NCBI RefSeq assembly: GCF_000378345.1
Contig: NZ_KB899544.1
Span: 558,001 to 622,000 of the forward strand
Direction: 5' to 3'
DNA length: 64,000 nt
Source of the DNA: Hirschia maritima DSM 19733
GTDB lineage: Bacteria; Pseudomonadota; Alphaproteobacteria; Caulobacterales; Hyphomonadaceae
Shown here piece by piece: positions 18,453-27,301 of the stretch. Position 1 is the stretch's first letter. Each line of letters opens with the position of its first letter. The notes below the pieces were generated by a model that saw only the letters and a program-made list of their open reading frames with translations, ran no database searches and was not told the origin of the DNA. The position numbers were made by a program, and so were the translations under genes.

Positions 18453-19352
18453 TTATTTTGCTTTGGCCAATTCCACAGATGATTGTGTCAAAAGTTCTGG
18501 TTTGTCCGAACATTTTTGTGTGTCATCATCATTCAACGTTGTGTATGAAACACAACGCACAACCGCACTCGTTCCATCTACAAAATCTGGTTTACCGTGC
18601 CAATCATAAATGTTGCCGGTCCAGATTTGGGTAATTAAACGTTGGGGTGCATCAGGAATATCGAATTCTTGATCAGTAGTTTCAAATATTTTCTCGTCAT
18701 CGATGAACCAAGTAATTCGGTTTGGTGTCCACTCAAATGCATATAGATGCAATTCTTCACTGGCATCATAATCTAGAGCATGTGTGAAACCACCCATGGG
18801 CTTCCCATCACGGAAAATGTTGAACTGAACTTCATGCGTATCTTGGCCCAAAAATTCGATGTCAATTTCATCGTGCGGATCTTTGAAATAAGGGCCGGTG
18901 TGCGTGAAAAAACCGGTAATTACGCCAGATCCTTTAGCGGACTTCATAATCGTTTCATAACGACCATATTGTGTCCAACCTGTCTTTTGATACTCGGCAC
19001 CAATATAGTCTTTTTTTCCACGTGATTCATGGGTCAAACTGAAAGCAACATCGCCATTGTCTAAAAATAGAAGATTGTCGGCCGACCAAGCATTCTGGAA
19101 AAAATCATCCTGAACAATAAAGTCAGAAATATACCATTTTCTATAATCATGCCCTTTCTCAAATGTGGACATGAAAGAGTCTATCAATTTGCGTTTGTTT
19201 TTATTTGTATAGTGTTCCTGTTCACTCGAAGGAACATCGGCGTGTGAGATGTTGCCATCTTGGTACGCGATAACCGCAAGAGCCGCAGCACAAGTGGCTG
19301 ACATCATGAGTTTTGTATTCCTGAGCTTCAGAAAAGCGGCCAAAAAACTCAT
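18453..19352 (-). CDS. Secreted GH16 glycoside hydrolase (ExoK-like)
   Basis: 299 residues with a signal peptide (hydrophobic stretch to about residue 30). The GH16 active-site motif DEIDIEFLG carries the nucleophile E162 and acid/base E166, and the domain fills residues about 55-275 with the GFFTHTGPYF and FAFEWTPNRITWFID type strands of the family. GH16 enzymes cut beta-1,3/1,4-glucans or galactans. Beside exo genes this would be an ExoK-type enzyme that trims the polymer, which is inference. Divergent from the ExoQ-like gene. Confidence 0.85.
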   Translation of the reverse strand: MSFLAAFLKLRNTKLMMSATCAAALAVIAYQDGNISHADVPSSEQEHYTNKNKRKLIDSFMSTFEKGHDYRKWYISDFIVQDDFFQNAWSADNLLFLDNGDVAFSLTHESRGKKDYIGAEYQKTGWTQYGRYETIMKSAKGSGVITGFFTHTGPYFKDPHDEIDIEFLGQDTHEVQFNIFRDGKPMGGFTHALDYDASEELHLYAFEWTPNRITWFIDDEKIFETTDQEFDIPDAPQRLITQIWTGNIYDWHGKPDFVDGTSAVVRCVSYTTLNDDDTQKCSDKPELLTQSSVELAKAK

Positions 19353-19395
19353 AATGAAACTCCAAATATTAACTTTTCAAAATTGTCTATTCAAA

Positions 19396-19411
19396 TGCAA
19401 GTATTGGACCT
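19396..19411 (-). promoter_or_regulatory. Candidate sigma-54 promoter for the GH16 gene
   Basis: Reverse strand AGGTCCAATACTTGCA: GG-N10-GC with a full TTGCA -12 element but A in place of the T before GG. Predicted start about 34 bases before the ATG at 19352. Confidence 0.4.
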
Positions 19412-19478
19412 ATGTACAATTGAATATGAATAAATCCAATTTCTAATTTGTTTTTTCAGTGCATTGACTGCATTTTCT

Positions 19479-19494
19479 TGGCGCGGATTTTGCT
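19479..19494 (+). promoter_or_regulatory. Candidate sigma-54 promoter for the ExoQ-like gene
   Basis: TGGCGCGGATTTTGCT: TGGC and TTGCT with exact GG-N10-GC spacing. Close in sequence to the site at 36903 (TGGCGCGGTTCTTGCG). It implies a leader of about 136 bases. Confidence 0.6.
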
Positions 19495-19640
19495 ACATGC
19501 AGTTCAAACCTTGCGAAATATACAAATCTTTTCAGTTAAGAGTATCCGTTTCTTAAGGTACTCAATGTTATAGGCGAGGGGCATAAGAGACTCTGATTGT
19601 GTTTGAGACAAAGTCGGAGAACCTATAAAGGAAGAGTATA

Positions 19641-20948
19641 GTGGTAACGAATGTCGGGGCTCTCCCGAGAGACAGTGATCAAAACCCGTTAGAACACAAA
19701 ATGGTCCCTATGAGGGTTCCTTTTGAAGGAAGTTATTGGGAACTTGGTCTTGCTGCTGTGTGGTTTTTTTCAACAGCAACTGTTCTTCCTGGAATGGGAG
19801 GGATACGTTATCTCTGCTTGCTCGGATTTATAATCGGGGCCGTTCTCAATAGAGATTACTTAAGACCATATTTAGGGCATTTGTGGTTCTTCTTCTTGTT
19901 TCCAGCGTGGGTTTTATTTTCTACGCTGTGGTCTCCCAATACGGGCACAGCAATGAAGTTTGGGATGATGCATTTCCTGGATGTCATGTTGCTGATCTAC
20001 ATTGCTATTAGATTGAGTCCCCAACAAATCATCAGAGCAATTTACTACGGTTACATTCCGGTTGCGCTGATAGTGATCGCTTTTATTCCCAATTTGGGAT
20101 CGCATAGCGTTCCAATGGGCTTTATTGAGAAAAACTCTGTGGCAACACGGATGTTGTTTATGTTTATGGCATCGTTGTACATGCTGTACGAAGCAAGGTC
20201 TTTTCTATGGGAGAAGGCATCCGCGATATTGTTTATCCCATTGTGTTTGTTGAGTATTTTTCTTGTTGAATCTGCAACTTCCTTAGCTTTGGCTATCCTA
20301 GCATTCTTGGTGATGACCTTTATTGGAACGGTTTGGAAAACACTTACGCGTGTTCAAGCTGGTACAACACTTCTGATGTTGACTGGCGGTCTCATGGCGA
20401 TGAGTTTTCTATTGATTGCAATTTCTATATTCATTGATGGCCCAGTGAATGCATTTTTGGACATGATGGGCAAGGATGCGACTTTAACAGGGCGAACAGA
20501 GTTATGGGAATTTGCATCAAAAGATTTGATTCCTAAGCATCCGTTTATGGGGCTGGGGGCTGAAGGTTTTTGGCAAATCGGTAGAGGGGATGCAGAGGGG
20601 TGGCTAGAATACTTCTATAAGGAACAAGGCGTACGTTTTTCTTTCCACAACTCATACATCGAAATGATTGTGCATTTGGGATATGTTGGATTGATAACTT
20701 TCCTTATACCGTTGGCATTTAGCGTTTGGAGAGCAATTAGTAATTTTTTCCGATACCAAGATATTGCTTCAGCCTTCTTTTTGATAGTAGCAGTGCTTGC
20801 ACTGGCTAGGTCTATGACAGAATCAGAATTATATAATGTTTTTGATATTAGTAAGGCTATGCTGTTTATTGGTGGTATTACAATGTTGTCATCAAAAACT
20901 GTTTTAGTGCCGATGCCACAGAATGTTATGGGGCGCGTTCGTTCGTGA
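19641..20948 (+). CDS. O-antigen ligase/polymerase family protein, ExoQ-like
   Basis: 435 residues from GTG 19641 with GGAAGAG upstream. About ten hydrophobic membrane segments; the conserved LTGRTELW segment of the Wzy_C/O-antigen ligase domain lies near residue 280 and is followed by the periplasmic loop with HNSYIEMIVHLGYVG. This is the ExoQ type, which polymerises undecaprenyl-linked repeat units at the periplasmic face of the inner membrane. Overlaps the next gene by four bases (GTGA), so the two are coupled. Confidence 0.87.
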   Translation: MVTNVGALPRDSDQNPLEHKMVPMRVPFEGSYWELGLAAVWFFSTATVLPGMGGIRYLCLLGFIIGAVLNRDYLRPYLGHLWFFFLFPAWVLFSTLWSPNTGTAMKFGMMHFLDVMLLIYIAIRLSPQQIIRAIYYGYIPVALIVIAFIPNLGSHSVPMGFIEKNSVATRMLFMFMASLYMLYEARSFLWEKASAILFIPLCLLSIFLVESATSLALAILAFLVMTFIGTVWKTLTRVQAGTTLLMLTGGLMAMSFLLIAISIFIDGPVNAFLDMMGKDATLTGRTELWEFASKDLIPKHPFMGLGAEGFWQIGRGDAEGWLEYFYKEQGVRFSFHNSYIEMIVHLGYVGLITFLIPLAFSVWRAISNFFRYQDIASAFFLIVAVLALARSMTESELYNVFDISKAMLFIGGITMLSSKTVLVPMPQNVMGRVRS

Positions 20949-21946
20949 GTTATGTTGATATGAAAGTTGAAAGAGAAGCTCACAAAATTTCTCAGACTGT
21001 AGATGTCAGTGTGATTATTGCTGCGTGGAAAGCACAATCATATATTCATAAGGCTATTGAGTCAGCGTTGTCTCAAACTGGAGTAACTCTTGAAGTTATC
21101 GTAGTGGACGATGCTTCTCCTGATGAGACATTTGAAACGGTACAAGCTTTGACGGACGGCGATGTACGATTAAAAGTTGTCAAACTGGACAGTAATGGCG
21201 GTCCTTCAAAAGCAAGAAATGTCGGTATCCAAAATTCAAGTGGGCGCTACATTGCAATTCTTGATGCCGATGATGCGTTCACGGCTGAAGATCGTTTGCA
21301 AAAACTGGTTAGAATAGCGGATCAAGAAGAAGCAGACATTATTGTCGACAACATGATCCGAGTGAATGCCAAAGGACAACGCATTGATGCGGGCAATTTT
21401 CTGGAGTGTTCAGAATACAAGTCTCGTCACATAATAGGGCTGAAACAATATGTTCTTGAGAATGTGATGATGTCTAAAGGTCCGGGGCTGGGATATTTAA
21501 AACCTTTAATCAACGTTGATAGCCTTAAAAAGCGTGGAGTGTCTTACGATGAAACTCTACGGAACTCAGAAGATTATTATCTAATTGCGGACTTGTTGGC
21601 AGGCGGAGCAAAAATGGTTTTTGAGCCATTTGCAGGATATGCGTATCAGGTTGAAGAAGGGTCCATCTCGCACCGTTTGACTAGCGAATTAACAAGCAAA
21701 CTTGTTGATGCAGCTAAGAGATTTGACAATAGACATGTTGGCAAATTGTCACGTGCTGAGAAAAATGCAGTTGCAAAATACCGTACTCGATTAGAGCACA
21801 CGCATGTATTTCAACAAATTGTTGAATGCTTGAAAATGAAACAAGTATCAGGTGTATTATCGGCACTGTTTTCACGTGTAGATGCATTTCCATTTGTTTT
21901 TAATCAGTTTTTTAAAATATTATCTAAGAAAATTTCTCGTTCTTAG
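20945..21946 (+). CDS. GT2 glycosyltransferase, ExoU/ExoW-like
   Basis: 333 residues from GTG 20945, overlapping the polymerase stop; ATG 20960 is an alternative. GT2 N-terminal domain: VSVIIAAWKAQSYIHKAIESAL, VIVVDDASPDET, GGPSKARNVGI, and the metal-binding DADD. Acceptor-side YDETLRNSEDYYL carries the catalytic-base region (ED). It resembles the protein encoded at 38058 over its whole length, including the GYLKPLI/GFLKPII segment. It would add one sugar of the repeat unit in the cytoplasm. Confidence 0.85.
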   Translation: MSYVDMKVEREAHKISQTVDVSVIIAAWKAQSYIHKAIESALSQTGVTLEVIVVDDASPDETFETVQALTDGDVRLKVVKLDSNGGPSKARNVGIQNSSGRYIAILDADDAFTAEDRLQKLVRIADQEEADIIVDNMIRVNAKGQRIDAGNFLECSEYKSRHIIGLKQYVLENVMMSKGPGLGYLKPLINVDSLKKRGVSYDETLRNSEDYYLIADLLAGGAKMVFEPFAGYAYQVEEGSISHRLTSELTSKLVDAAKRFDNRHVGKLSRAEKNAVAKYRTRLEHTHVFQQIVECLKMKQVSGVLSALFSRVDAFPFVFNQFFKILSKKISRS

Positions 21947-22247
21947 TAGCGCTCAACAACAGCTAAATACAGTATGGTTAACTTGTGAGTAGCGTTAGTA
22001 TTGTATTGCTATTGTCTGAGAGCTCTTTGTTTCACATAACATTACCGAAATATGAGATTAACTTGTCTTGTCTTGAATTTTCTTGTCATTACTACACATG
22101 CTCAATGATCATTGGAAATCTCAACTGAAGATAAACTCAATTGAGTCAATTTTTATACGGTTTTGAACGAGATCTAAGCAGCTGCTTGGTATGAGAGTTC
22201 AGAAAACTACTTGTTTGATGGTTAGGTGACGTCAAATGAGTTAAATT

Positions 22248-22272
22248 CGACATTTTTTCAAAAAAACTGTCG
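22248..22272. repeat. Inverted repeat upstream of the sigma-54-like element
   Basis: CGACA, T6, a two-base centre, A6-7 then TGTCG: nearly perfect dyad of 25 bases. It sits about 35 bases upstream of the -24 element, close enough to be an operator or bending site. Function inferred only. Confidence 0.5.
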
Positions 22273-22306
22273 TATAAATCGAATAATTCTCACCTGTGGT
22301 GAATTT

Positions 22307-22322
22307 TGGCCTCGATATTGCT
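22307..22322 (+). promoter_or_regulatory. Candidate sigma-54 promoter for the beta-barrel/ExoP genes
   Basis: TGGCCTCGATATTGCT: TGGC and TTGCT with exact GG-N10-GC spacing. Predicted start near 22332, about 49 bases before GTG 22381. Confidence 0.6.
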
Positions 22323-22380
22323 CGTATAGGGGAAATCCAGGTCTCGCGTACTTAACGCAGAAATGTAAAGGGGATACCTC

Positions 22381-23715
22381 GTGACCAAATTAATTAAAGT
22401 TCTAGGTGTTGGTGCACTGACAACAGCAATGGGAACACAAATAGCTGTTGCTCAGGACGATATGTTCCGCCGCGACAGAATTAAGGGTGCTGGTGAACGT
22501 TACCTTCCTGAATTTGAACAGCGTGATATTCGTCTGGGTGGTTTCAAATTACGTTCAGAGCTTGGAGTTGGTGTTGAGTCAAACTCAAACATATTTGCGG
22601 CTGGACGCGAAGGTCGTGTAAACGATGGAGGCTTTACATTCTTTGTTGATAACGAAGAAGAGTCTGACATCATTGTAATGATTGTGCCAAAATTGAACCT
22701 GACTTCAGATTGGAACAGACACCTTCTAAGTGCCTCTGCAGAAGTAAATCACAGCGAATTCACTGACAATGGTGATGAGAGTCACACAGATTTTGGTGGT
22801 TCACTACGTGGTCGTATTGATGTGTCGCGTGAATTCAATTTTACTTTGAATGCAGGATACCAAGATATTACAGAGCGTCGTGGTATTTTTTCAATTAATC
22901 AAGATCTCGCAAGTGAGCCTGCTAAGTATAATGTATTTAGCACCGGGGCTGAAGCTAACTGGAAACGCGATTCTCTTCGTTTTACAGCCGGTGTAAATGT
23001 TCGTGACTTTTCATACGACAACATCACTTTCACTGACCCATCATTGAACAATGGAATTGCGAATGATCGTTCATTCCGCGACTTCACATACACAGAGCTG
23101 AGTGCTCGTGCAGGTTATGCTGTCAGTCCGGATGTATCGTTCTTTGTAAACAGTGCATTCCAGCAGCGTGACTACGATACAGTTCAAATTGGTGGACTTG
23201 TTCGTGATGCTTCTGGGTATCGTTTGCAGGTGGGTTCAAACTTCCAACTTTCACAACTCCTTCGTGGTGAAGTTGCTGTTGGATACCTTCAAGAAGAGCG
23301 TGATGCAGCAGGTTTTGGAGATATTTCCGGTCTAGCTGTGAATGCTGATGTGCAATGGTTGCCAACGACGCTGACAACAGTTTCCGTGGGTGTGGACAGT
23401 TATACAACAGACACTGGACAGCCAAACCTTCCTTCAGCGCTAGTGACACGCGGTGAGATAGGTGTTGTGCATGAACTAAAAAGAAACATTCTTTTGAACG
23501 CATCCGCAACATCTGGAGTGGAAGAGTTTGAAGGAACTGGCATTGGGTATAATCAAGGTTTCTATGATTACCGAGCCGGTGCCACATACAAAATGAACCA
23601 AAATGCTCATGTGGATTTCACATTGAGTTTCAACGGTCGTGATTCAGATTCTGATCTGCTGGGCCGCAATTTTGATCAAACAGTTGTAGGTGTTGGAGTT
23701 AAGCTCTTCCCATAA
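22381..23715 (+). CDS. Outer-membrane beta-barrel exopolysaccharide secretion protein
   Basis: 444 residues from GTG 22381 after AAGGGGAT. Signal peptide ending IAVAQ near residue 24, then an almost continuous series of amphipathic strands (for example LTSDWNRHLLSASAEVNHSEF, TFTAGVNVRDFSY) ending in a C-terminal Phe-Pro after VGVGVKLF. This matches the putative beta-barrel porin 2 group found with polysaccharide clusters. Directly upstream of the ExoP-like kinase (68-base gap), so it is likely the outer-membrane exit or its helper, inferred from position. Confidence 0.75.
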   Translation: MTKLIKVLGVGALTTAMGTQIAVAQDDMFRRDRIKGAGERYLPEFEQRDIRLGGFKLRSELGVGVESNSNIFAAGREGRVNDGGFTFFVDNEEESDIIVMIVPKLNLTSDWNRHLLSASAEVNHSEFTDNGDESHTDFGGSLRGRIDVSREFNFTLNAGYQDITERRGIFSINQDLASEPAKYNVFSTGAEANWKRDSLRFTAGVNVRDFSYDNITFTDPSLNNGIANDRSFRDFTYTELSARAGYAVSPDVSFFVNSAFQQRDYDTVQIGGLVRDASGYRLQVGSNFQLSQLLRGEVAVGYLQEERDAAGFGDISGLAVNADVQWLPTTLTTVSVGVDSYTTDTGQPNLPSALVTRGEIGVVHELKRNILLNASATSGVEEFEGTGIGYNQGFYDYRAGATYKMNQNAHVDFTLSFNGRDSDSDLLGRNFDQTVVGVGVKLFP

Positions 23716-23783
23716 GGGAGGAGTCTAAATCTGCTCAATTTTAGTATAGTAACAAGCTTTTAAAGCGCGCAAGGACCAAAGTT

Positions 23784-26045
23784 TTGACCAAGGCATATCC
23801 TTATCCAATAGAATCGAATGCAATGAGTTCGTTTCCGGGCAATCAGAGCGGACCTAATCAGGTGATTAGTCTGTCTCAAATCGTTCGCACGATAAGACGC
23901 AATTTGATGCTTCTTGTAATCGTGGTGCTTTCAATCTTTTCGGTTGTTGCGTTCTTAACAATGCAAATGACGCCGATTTATCAATCTGCTACAAAAGTGA
24001 TTGTAGATCAGCGTGAAAACGCAGTTTTAGATGTCGGTGTGTTATCTGGTTTGCCAGCTGACCCCGGCGTCTTTGAAACTGAGCTTGAAATTATAACCAG
24101 CCCAGTATTGCTTCAAAGAGTTGTGCGTAAGCTTGAGCTTCAAAAGCACGCCGAATTCAACCCTTCACTTTATGTTCCGACGGATATGGAAGTGTTTCAG
24201 GGGAATGTTAAAGGCTATATTTCTTCTCTCCTTCCGGGAAAAGAAGAAGTTGTTGTCGAAGAAAAAATTCTGACTGAAGAAGAAAAAGCTGAACTTGAAA
24301 TCGTAACAGCAGCTCAAATACTTGCATCAAAAGTAAAAGCTGAACGTGATGGTCGTAAATTCGTGTTTTATGTGACTGCTAGCAGTACGGATGCGGGACG
24401 ATCAGCTGCTATTGCTAATGCTGTTGCTGACCAATATCTCGTAGATCAACTCGATACACGTTTTGAAGAAACTCGTCGTACAAACCAATGGCTTGATGAC
24501 CAGCTAACAGATCTTCGCAGTGAACTAAATGCTGCTGAGCGTGCTGTTGAATCTTATCGTTCATCGCAAGGTCTCTTGAGTGCTAGTGGTCAAACACTAA
24601 CTGAACAGCAAATTTCTGACATTCAGGCGCAAATGATTGCGCAGGAAGCAGAATATTCTGAGCGTCGTGCTCGCTTGGCTGCTGTTCGTAATTCATTGAA
24701 TACTGGTGCAGGTGCTGAAGCGATGGCAGAAGCACTACAGTCTAATGTGATCAACAACCTACGCACTCAACAGGCTCAGATCACACGTGAGCGTGCTGAC
24801 CTTGAAACTAAATATGGTCCACGTCACCCTGATGTGATTTCTATCGTTGGTGAAGAGCGTGATTTACGTGCACAAATCGATGCTGAAGTTCGTAGAATTG
24901 TATCAAGTTTGGAAAGCGAAGTTTCAATTTCACGTCGTCGTCTAGATAGCCTCCGCGAGAGCTTAGGAAATCTGCGTGGTGAATTAACTCAGAACAACCA
25001 AGCCAATATTAAATTACGCGAATTGGAACGTAACGCTGAAGCTTCTCGTACGCTTTATGAGCAAATCTTGTCTCAGTTTATGGAAACTAACCAGCAAGAG
25101 ACAATTGAAGATGTAGATGCGCGTGTTCTGGCTTACGCTGATGTGCCGATATCTCCAGCTCTTCCGCGTAAAGCTGTAAACTTTGCTTTGGGATTGTTTC
25201 TTGGCCTAGCAGCCGCTGGTGGTATCGTAATTGTCATGGAGTTGTTGGACAATCGCGTATCTTCAGGTGAAGAAATTGAAGAGCGTAATGGTGTTCCATT
25301 CTTGGGCAATGTACCTCTGCTTCCATCAGGAATTGGATCAAAAGTGAAGCCTGGTAAGTATTTGATTGAGCACCCAATGTCTGCATATGCAGAATCGATG
25401 AGAAACCTGCGTGCATCAGTTAAATTCGCTAACATTGATAATCCAGCTAAACTGGTAACCGTGACTTCTTCTTTCCCTGCTGAAGGTAAAACAAGTTTGT
25501 CTCTATCATTGTCGCGTATGTCTGCAATGACAGGTTCTCGTACTCTTGTTATTGATGGAGACTTTAGACGTCATCAATTGACAGAAACATCAGGATTGAA
25601 GCCGAAGGTTGGTCTTGTTGAGTATCTATTGGGCGAAGTTGAGCTTAAGGATGTGATCCAAAAGGATACGGAAACTGAGTTGGACATTCTTCCGCTTACA
25701 TCATCACGTAAAACAACACGCGATGTGTTTGGATCTAAAACATTTGACGCAATGATTGAGCGCTTAAAAGCTGATTATGACTTGATTATTGTTGATACTG
25801 CACCGCTTCTTCTTATGGCAGAATCTCGTGTTATCGCAGCTAAATCAGACCAAGTACTTGTCGCTGCTCGTTGGCGTCGTACTAGTCGCGCGGCTCTTGC
25901 CCAAACTCTGGGTGTGTTGCGTGAATTTAGTGCGAACATTGCGGGTGTGGCTCTTACATTTGTTGACCTCAAACGTTTATCGAAACACTCAGGTGCTGCG
26001 TTGAGCAATTACAAAGCTTATTCAAAATACTATATCAACAACTAG
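23784..26045 (+). CDS. Polysaccharide co-polymerase / tyrosine autokinase, ExoP/Wzc-like
   Basis: 753 residues from TTG 23784 (AAGGA nine bases upstream; ATG 23823 is an alternative). Wzz domain with a first membrane helix near residue 45, a long coiled-coil periplasmic part (about 220-440), a second helix near 475 (FALGLFLGLAAAGGIVIVM), then a bacterial tyrosine kinase domain. That domain has Walker A FPAEGKTS (about 564), Walker A-prime LVIDGDFRR and Walker B DLIIVDTAPLL (about 665). The C-terminus has the autophosphorylated Tyr cluster YKAYSKYY. Controls chain length and export. Confidence 0.92.
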   Translation: MTKAYPYPIESNAMSSFPGNQSGPNQVISLSQIVRTIRRNLMLLVIVVLSIFSVVAFLTMQMTPIYQSATKVIVDQRENAVLDVGVLSGLPADPGVFETELEIITSPVLLQRVVRKLELQKHAEFNPSLYVPTDMEVFQGNVKGYISSLLPGKEEVVVEEKILTEEEKAELEIVTAAQILASKVKAERDGRKFVFYVTASSTDAGRSAAIANAVADQYLVDQLDTRFEETRRTNQWLDDQLTDLRSELNAAERAVESYRSSQGLLSASGQTLTEQQISDIQAQMIAQEAEYSERRARLAAVRNSLNTGAGAEAMAEALQSNVINNLRTQQAQITRERADLETKYGPRHPDVISIVGEERDLRAQIDAEVRRIVSSLESEVSISRRRLDSLRESLGNLRGELTQNNQANIKLRELERNAEASRTLYEQILSQFMETNQQETIEDVDARVLAYADVPISPALPRKAVNFALGLFLGLAAAGGIVIVMELLDNRVSSGEEIEERNGVPFLGNVPLLPSGIGSKVKPGKYLIEHPMSAYAESMRNLRASVKFANIDNPAKLVTVTSSFPAEGKTSLSLSLSRMSAMTGSRTLVIDGDFRRHQLTETSGLKPKVGLVEYLLGEVELKDVIQKDTETELDILPLTSSRKTTRDVFGSKTFDAMIERLKADYDLIIVDTAPLLLMAESRVIAAKSDQVLVAARWRRTSRAALAQTLGVLREFSANIAGVALTFVDLKRLSKHSGAALSNYKAYSKYYINN

Positions 26046-26103
26046 ATATAGTTTTGAACTAAAACTAAATTGCCCCGTTCTGTTTAAGCAGGGCGGGGTT
26101 TTT
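26034..26103 (+). repeat. 70-bp direct repeat, copy 1 (end of ExoP gene plus terminator)
   Basis: Matches 29375-29444 at 68 of 70 positions. Contains the last ExoP codons and stop, an AT-rich dyad TAGTTTT-gaact-AAAACTA, and the terminator hairpin. The two copies bracket the three-gene cassette 26442-29315. Confidence 0.95.
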
Positions 26104-26105
26104 GT
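26071..26105 (+). terminator. Terminator after the ExoP-like gene
   Basis: 10-bp stem CCCCGTTCTG / CAGGGCGGGG (two G-U pairs) with loop TTTAAG and a T run. Confidence 0.9.
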
Positions 26106-26441
26106 TATAGTTCGTAAACCTCTATGTCTGACTGTCTATTTTGAATAGTATAAGATAGTCTTATTTCCTCCTCGAAATCAGATATAGGGGAGGTCGGGAT
26201 GGCCAATAGTGCCCACCTGAAAGTAATTTTTTGATCAATAATCGTGTCAACTATGCAAAATTCACTCATTCGTCTAACTGAATTTTAGTGAGCTCGTTGT
26301 AAAGAGTTCTTACAGAACATAAATACAAACGTATTTCCCTATTAGAATGTATTCTTGAATTATTAGATTGGCACAATATGTGCAGCTATTGAATTGCTGC
26401 TCTCTTGCGCAGTTTAGCAAATGAATTGAAAGGTTGGAAAG
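26106..26441 (+). other. Intergenic region before the three-gene cassette
   Basis: 336 bases, AT-rich. No gene seen. Holds the sigma-54-like element at 26369-26384 near its right end. Confidence 0.6.
26369..26384 (+). promoter_or_regulatory. Candidate sigma-54 promoter for the three-gene cassette
   Basis: TGGCACAATATGTGCA: complete TGGCAC -24 half, GG-N10-GC spacing, -12 half GTGCA (one base from TTGCA). Predicted start near 26394, about 48 bases before TTG 26442. Confidence 0.55.
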
Positions 26442-27281
26442 TTGGAATTCTTCACGAAAACGGCTGTGGATGCAGCAGTATTGGCCGGAAAGCACTTGCT
26501 GAGTGAATACAAGCGTCATCATATTGAGGTTTATGGTGTCGACACTCTATCAGTAGGAAATCGAGGTTTGACAAAAGAAATTACTTCGATCCGTGATCAT
26601 GAGGCAGATCAAATAATCAAGGATCTGATTTCTGACCGCCATCCAGAGCACAATCTTCTGACAGAAGAAACAGGTTTAGTAGATAATGGGAGCCCTTATA
26701 CTTGGGTTGTTGACCCATTAGATGGTAGTTCCAACTATGTAAACCACAATCCATTCTTCGCGGTTTCAATCTGTCTAGCATACAATAACCAACCAATTAC
26801 CGGCGTCATATTTGCACCACTAATTGAAGAACTTGCTGTTGCGCGCAAAGGACAAGGGTGCACAGTCAATGGAAGACGAGTTAGCGTATCTGACACAGGA
26901 GCTCTTTCCAAAAGCTACTCAGTTGGTTGTCCTGGTGGAGATAAGACTAATAGACGTTTTTCTAAAATGAGCTATGCCCTAAATGAAAATATTAAAGATT
27001 TCCGAAAAATGGGCTCTGCAGCCATTGAAGCATACGTAGTGGCAGCAGGTCGTGTAGATAGTTTTGTTACATTGAATATATCTCCATGGGATATAGCTGC
27101 TGGTGCTCTTTGTGTCGAAGAAGCTGGTGGTAAAGTGACCAATTTCCAAGGTGAACCTTGGGATATGACCAAATCAGATGTTTGTATGACGAATGGTGTG
27201 ATCCATGAAGATGTTCTTAAAACTATTCAACTGGTGAACCCTAAATCTGAAGAGTATTCAGACAATAGTCTAATTGGATAA
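26442..27281 (+). CDS. Inositol-monophosphatase-family phosphatase
   Basis: 279 residues from TTG 26442. Metal-binding motifs of the IMPase/CysQ/FBPase superfamily: LLTEETG (about 72), VVDPLDGSSNYVN (about 90) and SPWDIAAGALCVEEAGG (about 214). Members remove phosphate from inositol phosphate, 3'-phosphoadenosine nucleotides or sugar phosphates. First gene of a tight three-gene run (20- and 10-base gaps) with a sugar-kinase-like and a nucleotidyltransferase gene, so a sugar-phosphate substrate is more likely here than inositol or PAP; this is inference. Confidence 0.87.
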   Translation: MEFFTKTAVDAAVLAGKHLLSEYKRHHIEVYGVDTLSVGNRGLTKEITSIRDHEADQIIKDLISDRHPEHNLLTEETGLVDNGSPYTWVVDPLDGSSNYVNHNPFFAVSICLAYNNQPITGVIFAPLIEELAVARKGQGCTVNGRRVSVSDTGALSKSYSVGCPGGDKTNRRFSKMSYALNENIKDFRKMGSAAIEAYVVAAGRVDSFVTLNISPWDIAAGALCVEEAGGKVTNFQGEPWDMTKSDVCMTNGVIHEDVLKTIQLVNPKSEEYSDNSLIG

Positions 27282-27301
27282 CCTTAAGAGTAAATTGCGT
27301 T

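Larger units (their letters stand above)
21947..22380 (+). other. 434-bp intergenic regulatory region before the beta-barrel gene
   Basis: No open frame of note. Holds an inverted repeat at 22248-22272 and the sigma-54-like element at 22307-22322. No terminator hairpin is visible for the gene upstream. Confidence 0.6.
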
